A DNA stretch of 64,000 bases from Branchinecta lynchi (lineage: Eukaryota; Arthropoda; Branchiopoda; Anostraca; Branchinectidae). Of the stretch, positions 14,001 to 23,889 are shown one piece after another (positions within the stretch are counted from its first letter, which is position 1; each line of letters begins with the position of its first letter). The notes below the pieces were generated by a model that did no database searches, was not told where the DNA came from, and saw nothing but the letters and a program-made list of their open reading frames with translations. Location: the NCBI GenBank assembly GCA_023053575.1, contig JAKZAP010000022.1, forward strand, positions 731,001 to 795,000, in the 5' to 3' direction. A program made the position numbers and the translations under genes.

Positions 14001-17000
14001 CCAAGTTCAGATATACCTCTATAAGCCATATCTATTTTGACGATGCTGACCGAGACTTCCTGCCGATTTCCGACCGAACTACTAGTCCAGCAAAACAAAA
14101 AATTCAGAAACAAAACCAGCGTATCTCCTTATCAAGAATATCTTTATATAGAACATCTTATTAACTTTGAAGAAAATTTTGACTTAAAAAAAATCCGGTT
14201 ACAACCGGATTCCAGAATAATTACATGTCCGGGTAAAGAACCATTGTCATATACCGACTCAGCCACTCTTCTTACCCCTTAATCTGTCATCTAATAGAAC
14301 GGATTCCAGGCGAACTAGTTGTCCCGCGAGAAAGTGATTTTCACCGTCGTGTTCGGCATGTCTTTTTACCCATAAATCAAACATTTAATCAACTTGAAAT
14401 TAAACTTTTACTTTTAACCAGCTTTCCGGTTTTCGCCGGATTTTGGACTAACTACATGTTCGGCGAGAAAATTGTTTTCACCATCGTGTTCAGCATATCT
14501 TCTTACCCCTAAATCGACCATTTAATCAACTTCAAATCAAACTTTAACTTTTAACCAATTTCCCGGTTTTTGCCGGATTCCGGACGAACTACTTGTCCGG
14601 TGTGAAAATGGTTTTCTTTATCGTGCTCAGCATGCCTTCTTACCCCATAATCGACTATCCCATTAGCTGTTTACAAATATTTTGTGTATCCCTTAATTTG
14701 AACCCCCTCCCCCACCCCTTGATCCAATAAATCCTCACACAAAGTTTCATCAAAATATCTCATTGCCTTCGAGAGTTATCGTGCTTACAGACGGACGGAC
14801 AGACGGACATTTTTGCGATGTCATAGGTATCCCTCCACTTACGTTTTGGGATCCCAAAAACCAAAGCGAACGTCAAACGACTTCATTAGAGTAGAGTGGA
14901 GTAGAGTAGAATTTTTCAAAGCAATCATCCCGAATTTGCATTTCTCGTCAACATACCATAAACGAAAACGTTGTCAATGGACATTTACAGCAGATTTGCA
15001 GATGTCAATGTATACAAATACAATTTAAACACAACCAAACTGTGTAAATGCAGATGGAACAAAATAAACTCATTTTTCAAATTCAAGACTAAAGGCCCAC
15101 AAAGTGTTTGCGGCTCGGTTATGGCTCGAAGAGTGTTTCCGCAGTCGTTTGTGAGGCTCAACCAACAAGGTTTTGGGGACTCGCCCTGTGGCTCGTAAAT
15201 CCATAAACAAACTTCTATAAACAGCTGTAGATTCAGAAGCAGCTGTCGAGATGGCACTCGATTCTGTATCCCAATTTTTGTTTGAAACTGAAATTATTCG
15301 GCAAATTCATGTCCAAGTAGTAGAATTAGCTACTTTGTCACGGACCGACTAAAGAGAGGCACGGCAGGACATAGTGTAGGAGGCATGAGTACTAAAGAGA
15401 GGAACGAAAAATAAATGGGCCATTTCAGGCTTCGGAGTGAGGGGCAGGAACAATGTTCTAAAGTGCCTTCTTTTATGCTTTAGAGTTACTTGTCTACTTC
15501 TACTTTCTAACTTCTTTTTATTACTGGGGCCTCCTGCGCCATACCATGCCTCTTTTTCGTCGATCCCACTTTATCGAGCAGAAGAAGGTTGGATCAAGAT
15601 TAGGCCTAAATTTAGGATTTGATTTGGCCCGTACGAAAATGTCCAATCTGATGTCGACCTGGACAATATGAAACATGTATCGATCCGTGGAAGAAACTAA
15701 CGTGAAATACGGTCGAAATCCGTTTAATTTGCCTGGGTCGATTTCAACGGGGGACGTTTCCTTACGGGTGGACTTAACTAGCAAACTTACGTAGGTACGT
15801 TGGTCGCATTGGTGGCCCGCAGGTCGTGAACTATGATGGAAGCTGTTTCAACAAATTCGGAAGTGTGCTTCACGAGCTTTGCCATGCCCTTGGCTTCTTC
15901 CATGAACAGTCTCGCTGGGACAGAGATGATTACGTCACCGTGTTTTTGGAAAACGTCGTACCAGGTAAGATGACATTTTCGATGGATTTGTTTACCACTT
16001 GGTACTGGTAAATGTCGTGGAAAGCCAGGCCATTTCTTCTGCTCAATTTGTGTTTGGTGGGTGGGGGGGGGGGGGAGGGAGTTTGAATAACTTAGATCCG
16101 AGGTATTCGGTCAAAGAGCGTTTGGGAAGAGGCAGGGGCGTCGTTATGGGAAAAGCTAAACTGGGCGCTCTCAATTAGATGAACTAAGCTTGGGGCTCGC
16201 AGAACGCCCGACCACAAAAACTGAGCTAAACTGGGCGCTCACCTAGGAAAGCTAAATGGGTTCTGGCAGTACGCCCGGACAACTTCAGTAAGGCTAGTTC
16301 AGGGTCACCAAGAAACTTGAGTTGACATCCAGATTGGACATCGGCGGTTCGGGGGACTGAAAGAAATGTATTCTCAGTCGCGTGTTTCGAGCTTGCCAGA
16401 TTGGTAGAAAGAAAGAGGCAGGCTATTTTAACATAAAACAATTTGATGATCAGAATTTTCTTCAGGGCGAGGTAGAAGAAAAAGTTGGCTTCGTAAGCAA
16501 CGAGCGAGGATGTAATGACGGGCTTGATTATTGCAACGCGTCATTTGATTTCGTTTTTTGTTGTTATTTAACTGTAAATTCAGAACAAGTTCTTTTTTTC
16601 TGAAGATTAAGTTGGAAATAGTCACTTCACCGATCTGAGCATCGTGGGGGAGGAGGGAGGGGGAATCTGGAATCTAGAGGTATGTATAACTTTTGATCGG
16701 GAGATCGGATCTTAATGAAACTCGATATTTGGAAAGACCCCGTGTTTCAGAAGACCCATTTAAAATACGGACCGGATCAGGAGACTTTGGAGGAAGCTGG
16801 AGGGGGGGAACCGGAAATCTTGGAAAACCCTTAGAGTGGAGGGATCGGGATACAACTTGGTGAAAAGAGTCTTAGATACGTCGTTGACATAACCGGACTG
16901 GATTCTGGCAGGGGGGCTGGATTCTGGCATATCAGGGACCTTAAATGATTAAGCTGGAAATATTTACATACCCGATTCGAGCATCGTGGGGGGGGGGTAG

Positions 17001-20000
17001 TGGAGTGAGGGGGAATCCGGAATCTTGAGGTATTTATAAATTTCGAACGAGGGATTGGATAGCAATGAAATTGGATATTTGGAGAAACCTCGTGCCTCAG
17101 ATGACCCACTTAAAGTCTGGACCGCGTCCGGTGACTTTGGGGGGGGGGGGCTGGAGGAGGAAACCGGAAATTTTGGGAAACGCTGCGAGTGGAGGGATTG
17201 GGACGAAACTTGGTGGGAAGAACTTGCTCAAGTCCTAGATACACCGTTGACATAACCGGGCCGGATTTGGGCTCTGTGGGGGGAGTTTGGGGGGGGGGGG
17301 AATTCGGTGATCCCGCGAGTTCGGTACTAGGACGATGAAATTTGGTAGGCATATCGGGGACCCGAACAGACTGCCTTGAGAATAGTTTTTCCCCGATCCG
17401 ACCATCATGGTGGGCGTGGAGGGATGGGGAATCCGGAATCTAGTGGCACGTATAACTTTTGAACGGGTGATCGGATTTGAATGAAACTTGGCAACTGGAA
17501 AGAGATATCGTCTCAGATGTTCCACGTGAAGTCAGGATTGGATTCAATACTTGTGTGGGAGCTGGAGGGGGCCACCGGAAATCTCGTGAAACGCTTGCAG
17601 TCGAGGGATTGGGATAGAATTTGGTAGGAAAAACAAGCATAAGCCCTTAGACATTTGACAGAGCCAGATCTAACAGGGGCTCTTTGGGGGGAATTGGAGG
17701 AGGTTTCCCGGAATTCCAGTAATCGCGAGTTATGACACTTTCAGATGTGCAAGGGACGATACAACTTGTCGTGCATATTACTGACCCGACCAAATAGACT
17801 TAAGAACCCGACACGATGCCCTAAGAAAACTTACCCTTCCAAGATCCGACCGTTTTGAGGGAGCTAAGGGAATGGGGATCCGGAAATTACTGACATCCCA
17901 AGGTTGCGAACAGGTGGTCCGATTCGAGTGAAACTTTATGGGTGATAAAGAACTGATAACCTAGATATACAAAACACGTTTCCAAACCACATGCAGTCAT
18001 GGTTGGGAGAGTTGGAAGGGGGTCCGGAAACTTTTTAAGGTGCACCAAAACTAAACAAATGGGCCGAATGGGATGTAAGTTGGACAGGACCGAATTCATG
18101 CGTCCCAGATTCGTTATTTGGCGTCCGAATCTATTCGGTCACAGAGGGGGGAGTTGGAGGTAGAGTCTTGGAAATTCTGTGGCTCGGCAAGGGGTCATGA
18201 GTGGAGCGATTTTAATGAAACTTTGGAAAGTAGAGAGATCCTATGCCCTAAACGACATATTCTAGGGTTCGGACCGAATGTCCGAGCACGGTGCTCAGCA
18301 ATTTCCCGGAAAATGCTCAGAATCGAGTGAAACTTGATAGGCGGTAAGAGAAGATGCTTTAGGATTAATTTATGTGTCCGAACCAGATTCGGCCGTGGCA
18401 GGGGGAGTTAGAGGAAGGGGGGGGGGGGTACCGGAAATAGCTTGGCACGTTTAGGAATCAAACGAGTAGATCTAAACTTAAAGGTAGAAAAGTAATATGC
18501 CCTAGATGATCCGACACAATGCCGAAAATACTCTGACTCCGAGTGAAACTAGATATCCTATTTCTAGGTCCGAACCTAGGGGGGTTGAAGGTGGTATTTT
18601 GTGACATTCTCATCTACTTTCTTGCATCACCTGCTCGTAACAAGTGCCATATGAGCTCGTAGCTCTTATTATGATAACGATGACATCTAATTTCGTCAAC
18701 CTTCAACATTCCTAGCTGTTCTCTTCGCATTTTATACTTCTTTGCATTCAGAACCTAATTATTAATCACTCTCCCTTTTCTTCCTACATTTGCTTACTCA
18801 CTTTGTCTATCGAATTGTATTGCCTCTATCTCCTTCCAGCCATCCGAAATTCCAGCTGTTTTTGGACTTGCTCTATCTCCCGGATCTGTCTCGACGAAAA
18901 CGGCTATCTGGGATCCGGAGGGAAATCTGGGAAGTGAAGCCTTACAATTATTTTTTTTTTCTCTCCGCTGAAGTCGGCTAGTAAAATTTCTTTTTAACAT
19001 TTATTCTTCTGTGCATCCTGCTTTCCAGCGAATCTGGAAAACTTCAAGAAATACGAACAGAGCTATGCCGATTTTTTTGGAGAACCATACGACTATGGCA
19101 GCATAATGCACTATGGACCTTATATTTCTTCAAAAAACGGAAAACCTACTATTTTGCCAAAGGTAAGAGTTTTTGCAATAATTAATTGAATTTGTCTAAG
19201 TTTTTACAAAAGCTTCAGGTCTCAGCGAGGAAATTCAGTTTACCTTGTCCCAGCGCTAAGTTGTTATGAATTAGGGGGTCGACGAAAAGGAGGCTAAACA
19301 CGGCACGACATAGCGTAGGGACCCTTTCCTAAAAGGACCCTTTCAGGCTTCAGAGTGAGGAACGATGTTATAATGTGCCTTCTTCTAGGGATCGACTAAA
19401 ACCAGGAAGGGAAGGGAACGCGAGAAAAGCAGGAAGGCATACTACAACCAGGAAGGGCATACTAAAACGAGGAAGGGCATCCCAAAACCAGGAAGGCTGT
19501 CGCCAGAATCCGCAGCACTGTTCCCTTCCTCTATTTAGTATTATTTGAGGGGTCGGCAACTTCTCAAATTCAAAGTTCACCATCCCTTCCTCGTTTTAGT
19601 ATCCTGACATGGGTAGGCATTAAGTTCAGTGCTGATCGGCAATTACAAAAATTGTAATTCACCTTTTCATTTCTCGTTCTGACGGTAGGCGACTAACCAG
19701 GAAGGGCTTACTAAACGAGGAAGGGATGGTGAACTTGGAATTTGAAAAGTTGCCGACCCCTCAAATAATACTAAATAGAGGAAGGGAACGGTGCGGCAAA
19801 TTTCTGGCGAAATCCCCTTCTTTTAGGCTTTGGTGTTACGACCTTTCACTTCTTACTTATCTGCTTCTGCTACTTGCTAATATTTTTTTTATTGAATGAA
19901 TGAATAACTTAATTGTGAATACCGCGAGGATAAACAAAACAACATATGTTACAAAAATAAACGTCTGTTCCACAAAATATTGTCTGAATGACTGCCTGTA

Positions 20001-23000
20001 TCTCGTCGACGCACCAGGGTTGCATGGTTCCAACTGGTTTTGGTGTCGGGTGTAGCGCGCGTGCCTCTTGCACCGTGCCGTGCCGTGCCTCATTTAGTCA
20101 ATCCCATGAATAAGGACCAATCAGCAGAGAGCCCGAGGTTTCTAGCTTTTCAAGAGGAAAGAAGAAACGAGCAATGCAGCAATGTACAGTTGCTGTGGAT
20201 ACACGTTTCTACTTGAATCTTCCAACACACGTGACTTCGTCAGCTGAGCTTGCCAAAGAGTACAAACCTGTCCCCCCGTTTTGCTTACAAGAAATACCAC
20301 AACCCCCCCTGGCGACCCCCCTCCCCCCTTGGCAGCCGATAAGGGATTACTGACTGTGTATCGGTGTATGTGGGGAGGGAGAGGGGGGTCGCTAGATTGT
20401 TTTTTTTTTTTGCCGAAACCCATTTTTAACAGCTTTATTTTGTTTCCTTGGTTATGGTGAAAGATTGTATACGGGTTGATTAACATATTTGCCACCAGTT
20501 TTGGAAGCATCAAGCAGGAGCTTCATCTGTCTTGTTTGGCAAAAGTATCAGAGGCCTTTATACTCAAGTTCCTTCTGCAACAAATTCGTGGGCTTGTCGA
20601 TAAATTCCAGTTCGGTGGGCTCCCCAAGTGTCGTACTACAGTCTACCTAGTAGGGATGTTTGACCGCGTCCTACAATAGTGGCGTTTTTGATCGCCGTTC
20701 GCCTTTCAACTTTGCACTTTAGACGTTGGCCGTTCGCTGCTTCTAAACCGTTTTTGCTGTTGCAAGTTCGCCGTGGGGTTTTGGTTGTAAAAACGCTTTA
20801 TGAACGTTGACTCACTCGGCTTTAAACTTTAGCGGGAAATTCGAAACAGAGAAACATGGTTTCGCAGAACCTGTTAACAAAACCTGGATTTGAGTTGACG
20901 AAAAGAACCCATAAAACAGAATTGAATGTAATTACCGAAAAAAGCCCGAGGGCCGTACAAAAAAAATTGTAAAAAATGCACTAACTTACATAGCTAAGAC
21001 ACTGCTCTTATTCCTATTCTTTCCCATGAATTTTTCTGATTGACAGCCTTACGCCCTAACACACACCTAAATATTCCTTCAGCCCAAGCTGACGGCAAAT
21101 CATATTTGACAGTGCAAAACACGTCAGCTGAATTCTATTAGAGCTATAATTCGGCACTTCTTGGCAAGGATCCTCTTCAGGCTCAAGCTTCTCAAAGTGG
21201 AAAATGACATTTTTTTTTCACAAGCTCATTTTCCAATTTGAGCGGCTTAAGCCTGTAGAGGATCCTTGCCGAGAAGGGCCGAAACATATCTCCAATAAAA
21301 TTCAGCTTATGTATCCCTTTTGCAATGTCAAATATAACACACCTCTTCATCAAGAGCTAAAAGAGATGACATCCTGAAACAATTTTTGTTCTACTGGATC
21401 AGCTTTAGTTACAACAGTAAAGAAATTAAGTCAACACATCTTCAACAAGAGTAACTTTTAAGTTAACAGTCGTGGAAGTTGAAGAAGTATTTAATTGAAC
21501 AAAAATGTAGAACAAAATCCAGATAATCTCTTGAAAAATTAAACCTGTTCCTCTTCCCGTAAGAAGCTTTGAATGCTCTCCTATTAAGAATCGGTCCTGT
21601 CATTTAGTATTATCTGCTGTTTTCACTAAATATACTTTCATTTCACAGTGAAATTCCACTTTCGTACTTCAGACTTGAAGCATACAGAATATTTTTAAAT
21701 CTGCGCAATTTGGGCAACACCTAATCCGCCACCTGTCTGCAGGTTTGAACCTCCAGGAAATACTCTATATGACTAAGTCCAAAAGACGCCACTGATCCTC
21801 AGGAAGAAGGAGTAAGCGTGTCCGTGCGGCTCAAACTCAACTACTCATATCCTGTGTCAATCAATCAGCGCGATCTTTGGGAGCAGCTTTGACACCACTT
21901 CTGCCTTTTTTCCTCTAGCTACCCGGAGTGGCCGGAGATTTTGTACCGGCAAGGAGAGATAGTCGTCAAGAGTATAGGCGCTAAACGACACACCCTTGGC
22001 CTTGTGCTTAAATTCCTAACTGACCGCAAACAGAAAGTCTTCGCAGTCGCACTCCGCGAGAACGACCCGGATTCGTCTTGGTCAGATCTTTCCTGCGGGA
22101 CCCTCAAGACACGAAATTAGCTGAAATAATTTTCCTGGCTGTAATTAACTCCCTGCTTAGTTATCATGATGACCGTTACAAATTCGTAGATGATCCGTCC
22201 ATTGTGCTCGCTTATGACTTATAACACGCTGTCATAACGAAGCAGTTTTCAGATGAAATAGCTGCGTTCTTTGTCACGGGAATTCTCAGTGGTGGTCTTC
22301 GGTTTTTCTTATAAGCCGTTTTTACATCCACCGGTGACTACTCATTAGTCTTATAAGCCGTTTTTTAACTAACCAGTGTCCGGTTTTACCTCACCGGTGC
22401 GGACTAACCAGAACCTGCTCGGGAGCCCGGCTTCAGCGAGGAGCTAGCCAGTTTTCATCAACTCAGCGGTGAACCAAAAACGGGTTTTAAGAGAAGAGCC
22501 GGACACTGGTGACAAAACACCAGAGACAGCCCGTAGTGGAACGATCGCAGCTAATTATCTGAACAGCTGAAAACCGAATGCTCAAGTCAGGACCTCACCA
22601 TCAAAGTAGCTAAGTCGAAGATAATTCGTTTTAACCCCCTAAAGCGGAATATAGATATGCCTGTAGTTCCATTCCCGACTGGGAAAGAGATAAAAATTCA
22701 AAGCGTAACTTTCACTAGTAACTGTAGCTTCAATGCCCACATTAATTCAACCATCCACAAGGCTAATGCAAGCCTTCAGATATGGTGAGTTTACACACTG
22801 CGTAAAATCCGAGCGTATTTTGAAATCAGAGCTTATTTTACGTTTTGAGATTGAAAAGATTTTTAGCAATACGGACGTATTAGAGAAATCGGTCCCTTTG
22901 TATTTAAATACGTCCGTATTGCTAGAAATCTTTTCAAGCTCAAAACGTGCGTAAAATACGCTCGGATTTCAAGATACGCTCGGATTTTACGCATTGTGTA

Positions 23001-23288
23001 AATGGACCAATACTTATGAAAATGAGTCGTAGCAGAACATCAAAATCAGCGTGGTGTCGTTGGGGCGGATAAAAAGGATTTGATAAGTTTGTGGTCTCGG
23101 AAGTGAGAATGGATGCGTACTAGAATCAGATAAAGGTAAATCGAGAGTAATGTGGGTAAGACGGATTGGTAAGCGAGGAAAGTTAACTCTCGTTGTTTGA
23201 CTTTCAGGATCCCTCTGCAACCATCGGACAGCGCGTCGGATTCAGCGAGATTGACATCAGAAAAATCAACGACATGTACTGCCCATAA
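1956..23288 (+). CDS. Astacin-family zinc metalloprotease, gene 1 (six exons)
   Basis: A secreted astacin (M12A) protease of about 265-270 residues with a signal peptide, short prodomain and one catalytic domain; no CUB, EGF or ShK domain follows. Exons: 1956-2016, about 5490-5726, 9092-9221, 15795-15964, 19029-19162, 23208-23288. All introns are GT..AG and the phases join without a break. Hallmarks are the prodomain aspartate-switch motif FEGD (5606-5617), the zinc site HExxHxxGxxHE with HELCHALGFFHE (15871-15906), and the Met-turn SIMHY with its tyrosine ligand (19100-19114). Cysteines in exons 3 and 6 fit the domain's long disulfide. Introns of 3-6.6 kb are filled with repeats. Single-domain astacins act in digestion, hatching, moulting or as venom components; the sequence does not say which. 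The exon 2 acceptor is the only uncertain boundary. Confidence 0.88.
2017..3830 (+). other. Astacin gene 1 intron 1, first part: dispersed repeat D and low-complexity sequence
   Basis: About 2085-2560 is a dispersed repeat (family D) also found at 38170-39050 and, inverted, at 42130-42460. 2740-2780 is a (GATA/GATAA)n microsatellite. Around 3240-3260 and 3410-3422 lie poly-G and poly-C tracts next to GAGGCGTTAC-type ends, and CAGGGGCGTCACG at about 3517 looks like a decayed hAT-like terminus. No gene is seen. Confidence 0.5.
3828..3970. repeat. Palindrome-rich repeat with GATACCATGGTATC core, copy 1
   Basis: Begins TTGCGTTTTTGGAGATACCATGG and contains several inverted copies of GATACCATGG/CCGTGGTATC. 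Related copies are at about 5430-5476 and 8388-8600. The ends resemble TTGCGTTTTTGCAGATACC, suggesting a non-autonomous foldback element. Confidence 0.5.
4203..5090 (-). pseudogene. LINE (CR1/jockey-like) reverse-transcriptase remnant
   Basis: Read on the minus strand, 4785-5066 codes a recognisable RT palm segment: a GVPQ..LLGP motif, LYLIMVDSLI, and the catalytic YVDD box (WKYVDDL). Further downstream (4470-4790) are thumb-like pieces (KLLGVTL), and 4203-4466 codes a LEERR-containing C-terminal piece. Stops and frame changes separate them, so this is a dead fragment within intron 1 of the astacin gene. Confidence 0.75.
5430..5476. repeat. GATACCATGGTATC repeat end beside exon 2
   Basis: The perfect palindrome CAGATACCATGGTATCTG followed by CAAACACGCAAT is the terminal part of the repeat seen at 3828 and 8388. 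It ends some 10-14 bp before the likely exon 2 acceptor, so part of the splice region may be transposon-derived. Confidence 0.5.
5490..5726 (+). CDS. Astacin gene 1 exon 2 (prodomain and start of catalytic domain)
   Basis: Codes the prodomain with the FEGD aspartate switch, then LPEGK, and the mature N-terminal region with RWQGGVVHYTI, a typical astacin beta-strand start. It ends in phase 1 at GTAAGT (5727). The acceptor is uncertain: AG at 5489, 5486 or 5531 all keep phase, the last with the better pyrimidine tract. The paralogue has the same ambiguity. Confidence 0.75.
6243..6408. mobile_element. TA-flanked MITE (Tc1/mariner-type), CACTGTAAAAA ends
   Basis: A 166-bp element with perfect 11-bp ends CACTGTAAAAA/TTTTTACAGTG, flanked on both sides by TA (6241-6242, 6409-6410). 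The interior has inverted GGGATTAATCTT/AAGATTAA segments. Related copies lie at 33968-34140 and, split, at 41123-41264 plus 46095-46129. Confidence 0.8.
6700..8110 (+). repeat. Family A dispersed repeat copy A2 (with foldback insertion)
   Basis: Starts CAAGACAAAAGGTGTCGATGG and ends CTTACGTTTTGGGATCC. It has about four monomers of 138-141 bp with the CCGGTTTTGGCCGGATTCCGG segment. A foldback element (7582-7864) interrupts it. Confidence 0.75.
7582..7864. mobile_element. Perfect 117-bp inverted repeat (foldback element)
   Basis: The arms 7582-7698 and 7748-7864 are exact reverse complements over 117 bp around a 49-bp spacer. About 40 further bp of the family (CAGCTTGGGCTC side) follow. Flanking TTGAACCCCCTCC (about 13 bp) occurs on both sides, a likely target-site duplication inside family A. 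Relatives at 21075-21345, 38831-38935 and 41720-42150 share the GGCAAG..AAGAAGGGCCGAAATAT segment. Confidence 0.8.
8110..9091 (+). other. Astacin gene 1 intron 2, right part
   Basis: Contains a GATACCATGG-type palindromic repeat at about 8388-8600 (ending TGCAAAAACGCAAC). The rest is unassigned intron sequence with no convincing coding region. Confidence 0.4.
9092..9221 (+). CDS. Astacin gene 1 exon 3
   Basis: 130 nt, phase 1 to phase 2. Codes the N-terminal subdomain segment with a KTC cysteine and the DYIRIT strand followed by a GCYS turn. The acceptor follows ATTAG and the donor is GTAAGT at 9222. Exon 3 of the paralogue has the same length and phases. Confidence 0.88.
9325..9725 (+). repeat. 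Family A partial copy A3
   Basis: Head of family A (GACCAAAGGTTTCGATGGGATCCC at its left, then the CAGTCTCCAC segment), truncated at about 9725, where the tRNA-derived SINE tail begins. Just upstream, 9229-9245 is a GAATGAATGAATGA run of the kind found at L2/CR1 LINE 3' ends. Confidence 0.6.
9735..9860 (-). mobile_element. tRNA-Thr-derived SINE, copy 1
   Basis: On the minus strand a TGGTTAGAGCG A box and GGGTTCAAATCC B box lie at the usual spacing, with a TTGTAA anticodon-loop relic. A tail AGCATTTTGTCTTTC follows. The upstream segment ATTGTAGTGGTTT is shared with copy 2 at 11463. The acceptor half is degraded, so it is not a working tRNA gene. Confidence 0.65.
9899..11290 (+). repeat. Family B dispersed repeat copy B2
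   Basis: Begins with a perfect 12-bp-stem hairpin (ATGGCACTTGAG, CTTA loop, CTCAAGTGCCAT), then CATATAGCGATCG and (CTGT)n, then tandem monomers of about 140 bp with GATCCGACCATC, a G-rich run, AATCCGG and GAATGAAACTTG-type segments. The right terminus is missing. Confidence 0.75.
11463..11600 (+). mobile_element. tRNA-Thr-derived SINE, copy 2
   Basis: 11494-11565 folds as a near-complete tRNA cloverleaf: acceptor with one mismatch, CTC/GAG D stem, anticodon stem with one mismatch and loop ATTGTAA giving anticodon TGT (Thr), and a GGGTTCAAATCCC T arm. A non-tRNA tail GCATTTTGTCTTTC and an upstream segment are shared with copy 1, which marks both as SINEs rather than tRNA genes. Confidence 0.7.
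11790..12360 (+). repeat. Family A partial copy A4 interrupted by a LINE-tail-like insert
   Basis: Monomers with TTCCGGTTCCAGCCGG (about 11791) and GGTTTAGGCCGG (about 12225) flank 11860-12160, which begins with (GATAA)n and contains AAGGCCATGGCC, resembling the sequence at 32860-32900. No intact frame is present. Confidence 0.5.
12507..13077. mobile_element. Long inverted-repeat element with 14-bp target duplication
   Basis: AAGGGCTACTAATA occurs at 12507-12520 and 13064-13077, bracketing 12521-13063. Inside are inverted arms of about 80 bp (near 12556-12635 and 12982-13062) containing TTGATCAGCTAATTATCCCTC and its complement. The interior is A-rich and has no coding region. Confidence 0.75.
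13080..13890. other. Intron sequence with local AAAAAGTTAAGACTTT repeats, then AT-rich sequence
   Basis: 13130-13440 contains diverged tandem copies of a CCTTACCATCATCACTGCC / AAAAAGTTAAGACTTT motif and its inverse. 13600-13850 is T-rich with nothing recognisable. No gene. Confidence 0.4.
13890..14870 (+). repeat. Family A dispersed repeat copy A5
   Basis: Head CAAGACCAAAGGTGTCGATGG, several CCGG-rich monomers, then GACGGACGGAC and CTTACGTTTTGGGATCCC. Complete at both ends. Confidence 0.75.
14875..15330. other. Unassigned intron 3 sequence
   Basis: Contains a (GTAGAGTAGA) stretch near 14890-14910. Neither strand shows a convincing exon or repeat terminus. Confidence 0.3.
15341..15567. mobile_element. 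Mutator-like MITE, GGGATCGACTAAAA family
   Basis: Ends CGGACCGACTAAAGAGAGGCACGG and (inverted) GCCTCTTTTTCGTCGATCCC. Flanking ACTTTGTCA (15332-15340) and ACTTTATCG (15568-15576) form an imperfect 9-bp target duplication (7 of 9). Relatives are 19275-20105 and 30852-31063. Confidence 0.65.
15795..15964 (+). CDS. Astacin gene 1 exon 4 (zinc-binding site)
   Basis: 170 nt. Codes YVGRIGG, a conserved cysteine (SCF), the zinc motif HELCHALGFFHE with its three histidines and catalytic glutamate, and the QSRWDRDDYV segment typical of astacins. The acceptor is TAG/GTACG (15794/15795) and the donor GTAAG (15965). A cysteine takes the position usually held by Gly or Met in HELxH; this is tolerated in the family. 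Confidence 0.92.
16134..16600. other. Decayed repeat, hAT-like end and G-rich tract in intron 4
   Basis: CAGGGGCGTCGTTA at about 16134 resembles the 14-bp terminus of the hAT-like element at 41266. 16150-16280 has two diverged copies of an AAACTGGGCGCTC motif. No gene is seen. Confidence 0.35.
16600..18668 (+). repeat. Family B dispersed repeat copy B3
   Basis: About 2 kb of tandem monomers (TCGGATTTGAATGAAACTTGG, GATCCGACCATC and G-tract segments), ending in the family terminus CAAGTGCCATATGAGCTCG followed by TAGCTCTTA. Its last 350 bp (18310-18660) show what normally follows the point where the viral element interrupts copy B7 at 54177. Confidence 0.75.
19029..19162 (+). CDS. Astacin gene 1 exon 5 (Met-turn)
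   Basis: 134 nt, phase 1 to phase 0. Codes the segment after the zinc helix, including FGEPYDYGSIMHY, where the Met-turn methionine and zinc-ligand tyrosine lie, and KPTILPK. Acceptor CTTTCCAG; donor GTAAGAG at 19163. Confidence 0.9.
19275..20105. mobile_element. Mutator-like element with nested foldback, 9-bp duplication
   Basis: Starts GGGGTCGACGAAAAGGAGG and ends GCCGTGCCTCATTTAGTCAATCCC. The flanks ATGAATTAG (19266-19274) and ATGAATAAG (20106-20114) match in 8 of 9 positions. A second, GGAAGG-rich foldback of the same terminal family lies inside from 19389 to about 19815, and 19890-19910 has a GAATGAATGAAT run. Confidence 0.65.
20115..21075. other. Unassigned intron 5 sequence
   Basis: Contains poly-C/poly-G patches near 20270-20390. 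20930-20975 (AAAAAAGCCCGAGGGCC..) looks like a LINE 3' tail. No exon or complete element could be defined. Confidence 0.3.
21075..21345. mobile_element. Foldback element, GGCAAGGATCC family
   Basis: Imperfect inverted arms around a T-rich loop near 21210. The outer segment CAGCCCAAGCTGAC and the GGGCCGAAA segment link it to the foldbacks at 7582 and 41720. Similar AACACAC..CT flanks on both sides may be the target duplication. Confidence 0.6.
21925..22790 (+). pseudogene. LINE reverse-transcriptase remnant split by a MITE
   Basis: 21990-22220 codes FLTDRKQKVF, then a degraded GVPQGT-equivalent (SCGTLKTRN), FLAVINSLL and the catalytic-type FVDD box (RYKFVDD). After a MITE (22261-22551) the thumb continues as NPLKRNIDMP..KIQSVTF and FNAHINSTIHKANASL. 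It is the same general LINE clade as 4203-5090. Small frame breaks are present, so it is dead. Confidence 0.75.
22261..22551. mobile_element. MITE with GCTGCGTTC ends, copy 1, inside a LINE
   Basis: Ends GCTGCGTTCTTTGTCACGG and (inverted) ACGATCGCAGC, flanked by TA on both sides (22259-22260, 22552-22553). The interior has ACCGGTG-rich inverted segments. A close second copy lies at 40832-41120. Confidence 0.7.
22790..23002. mobile_element. Foldback MITE with TTTACACA ends
   Basis: Left TTTACACACTGCGTAAAATC and its near-perfect inverse at the right end. The inner arms ACGGACGTATT/AATACGTCCGT flank a short loop. Likely a non-autonomous DNA transposon of about 213 bp. Confidence 0.65.
23208..23288 (+). 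CDS. Astacin gene 1 exon 6 (C-terminus and stop)
   Basis: Codes about 26 residues with GQRVGFSEIDIRKIN, the usual end of the astacin domain, a final cysteine (MYC) and a TAA stop (23286-23288). Acceptor CTTTCAG at 23207. No tail domain follows, and no AATAAA signal is obvious just downstream. Confidence 0.88.
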   Translation, partial: DPSATIGQRVGFSEIDIRKINDMYCP

Positions 23289-23885
23289 TTTGTGGATTCA
23301 GATTATGTAATGTGGTGTTAGAAAACAAAATTCTCATAACGTTTTTACGTTCGACAGGGTTAAAGTTTTTGATTCATGCCGGCCGAGAAGGTGGGAGACA
23401 CCATCATTTTTCAATGGGTTGGATTTTTACGAAGACACTCTTACCTTTGTTTTCCCCAAAATCCTCACGGTAGCCAACGTTATCCAGAAATTACTTGAAC
23501 ACAATTATCTCCTGAACGCCAATCCAGCATTGCTTATTAACCATTCATTGAACCATTACTAGAACCTTCGAGAAGATCGTGTGGCGTGTAAGAGGATTAA
23601 AACAACGAAGTATATCACCATGTTAATGTTTAGATATGTCGGAAGAAGAAATCATAAGCCAGTTTAACATTGTTTGGTCTCGGAAGCTGAATATTATTTA
23701 GCTCAGTTTCAGAATCTTCAAGAAATCGCTATAACGAATTTAGTATAATTTAGGGCGTTTGTTTATTGTGATCTAATTTACATCCTTAATTCTTTGGACT
23801 TACAGGAATTAACAAGAACAAACAGAAAACAAAATACTTAAAGAAATCGATATTGCAAATAATTTTTCTACACATTTTGCATATG
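23289..23885. other. Sequence downstream of astacin gene 1
   Basis: AT-rich; presumably 3' UTR and intergenic DNA. No repeat termini or coding sequence recognised. Confidence 0.3.
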
Positions 23886-23889
23886 CCTG

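Noticed and set aside
22261..22551. Long, GC-rich ACCGGTG-containing segment as a regulatory region
   Set aside because: The second copy at 40832 with TA flanks shows it is a MITE.
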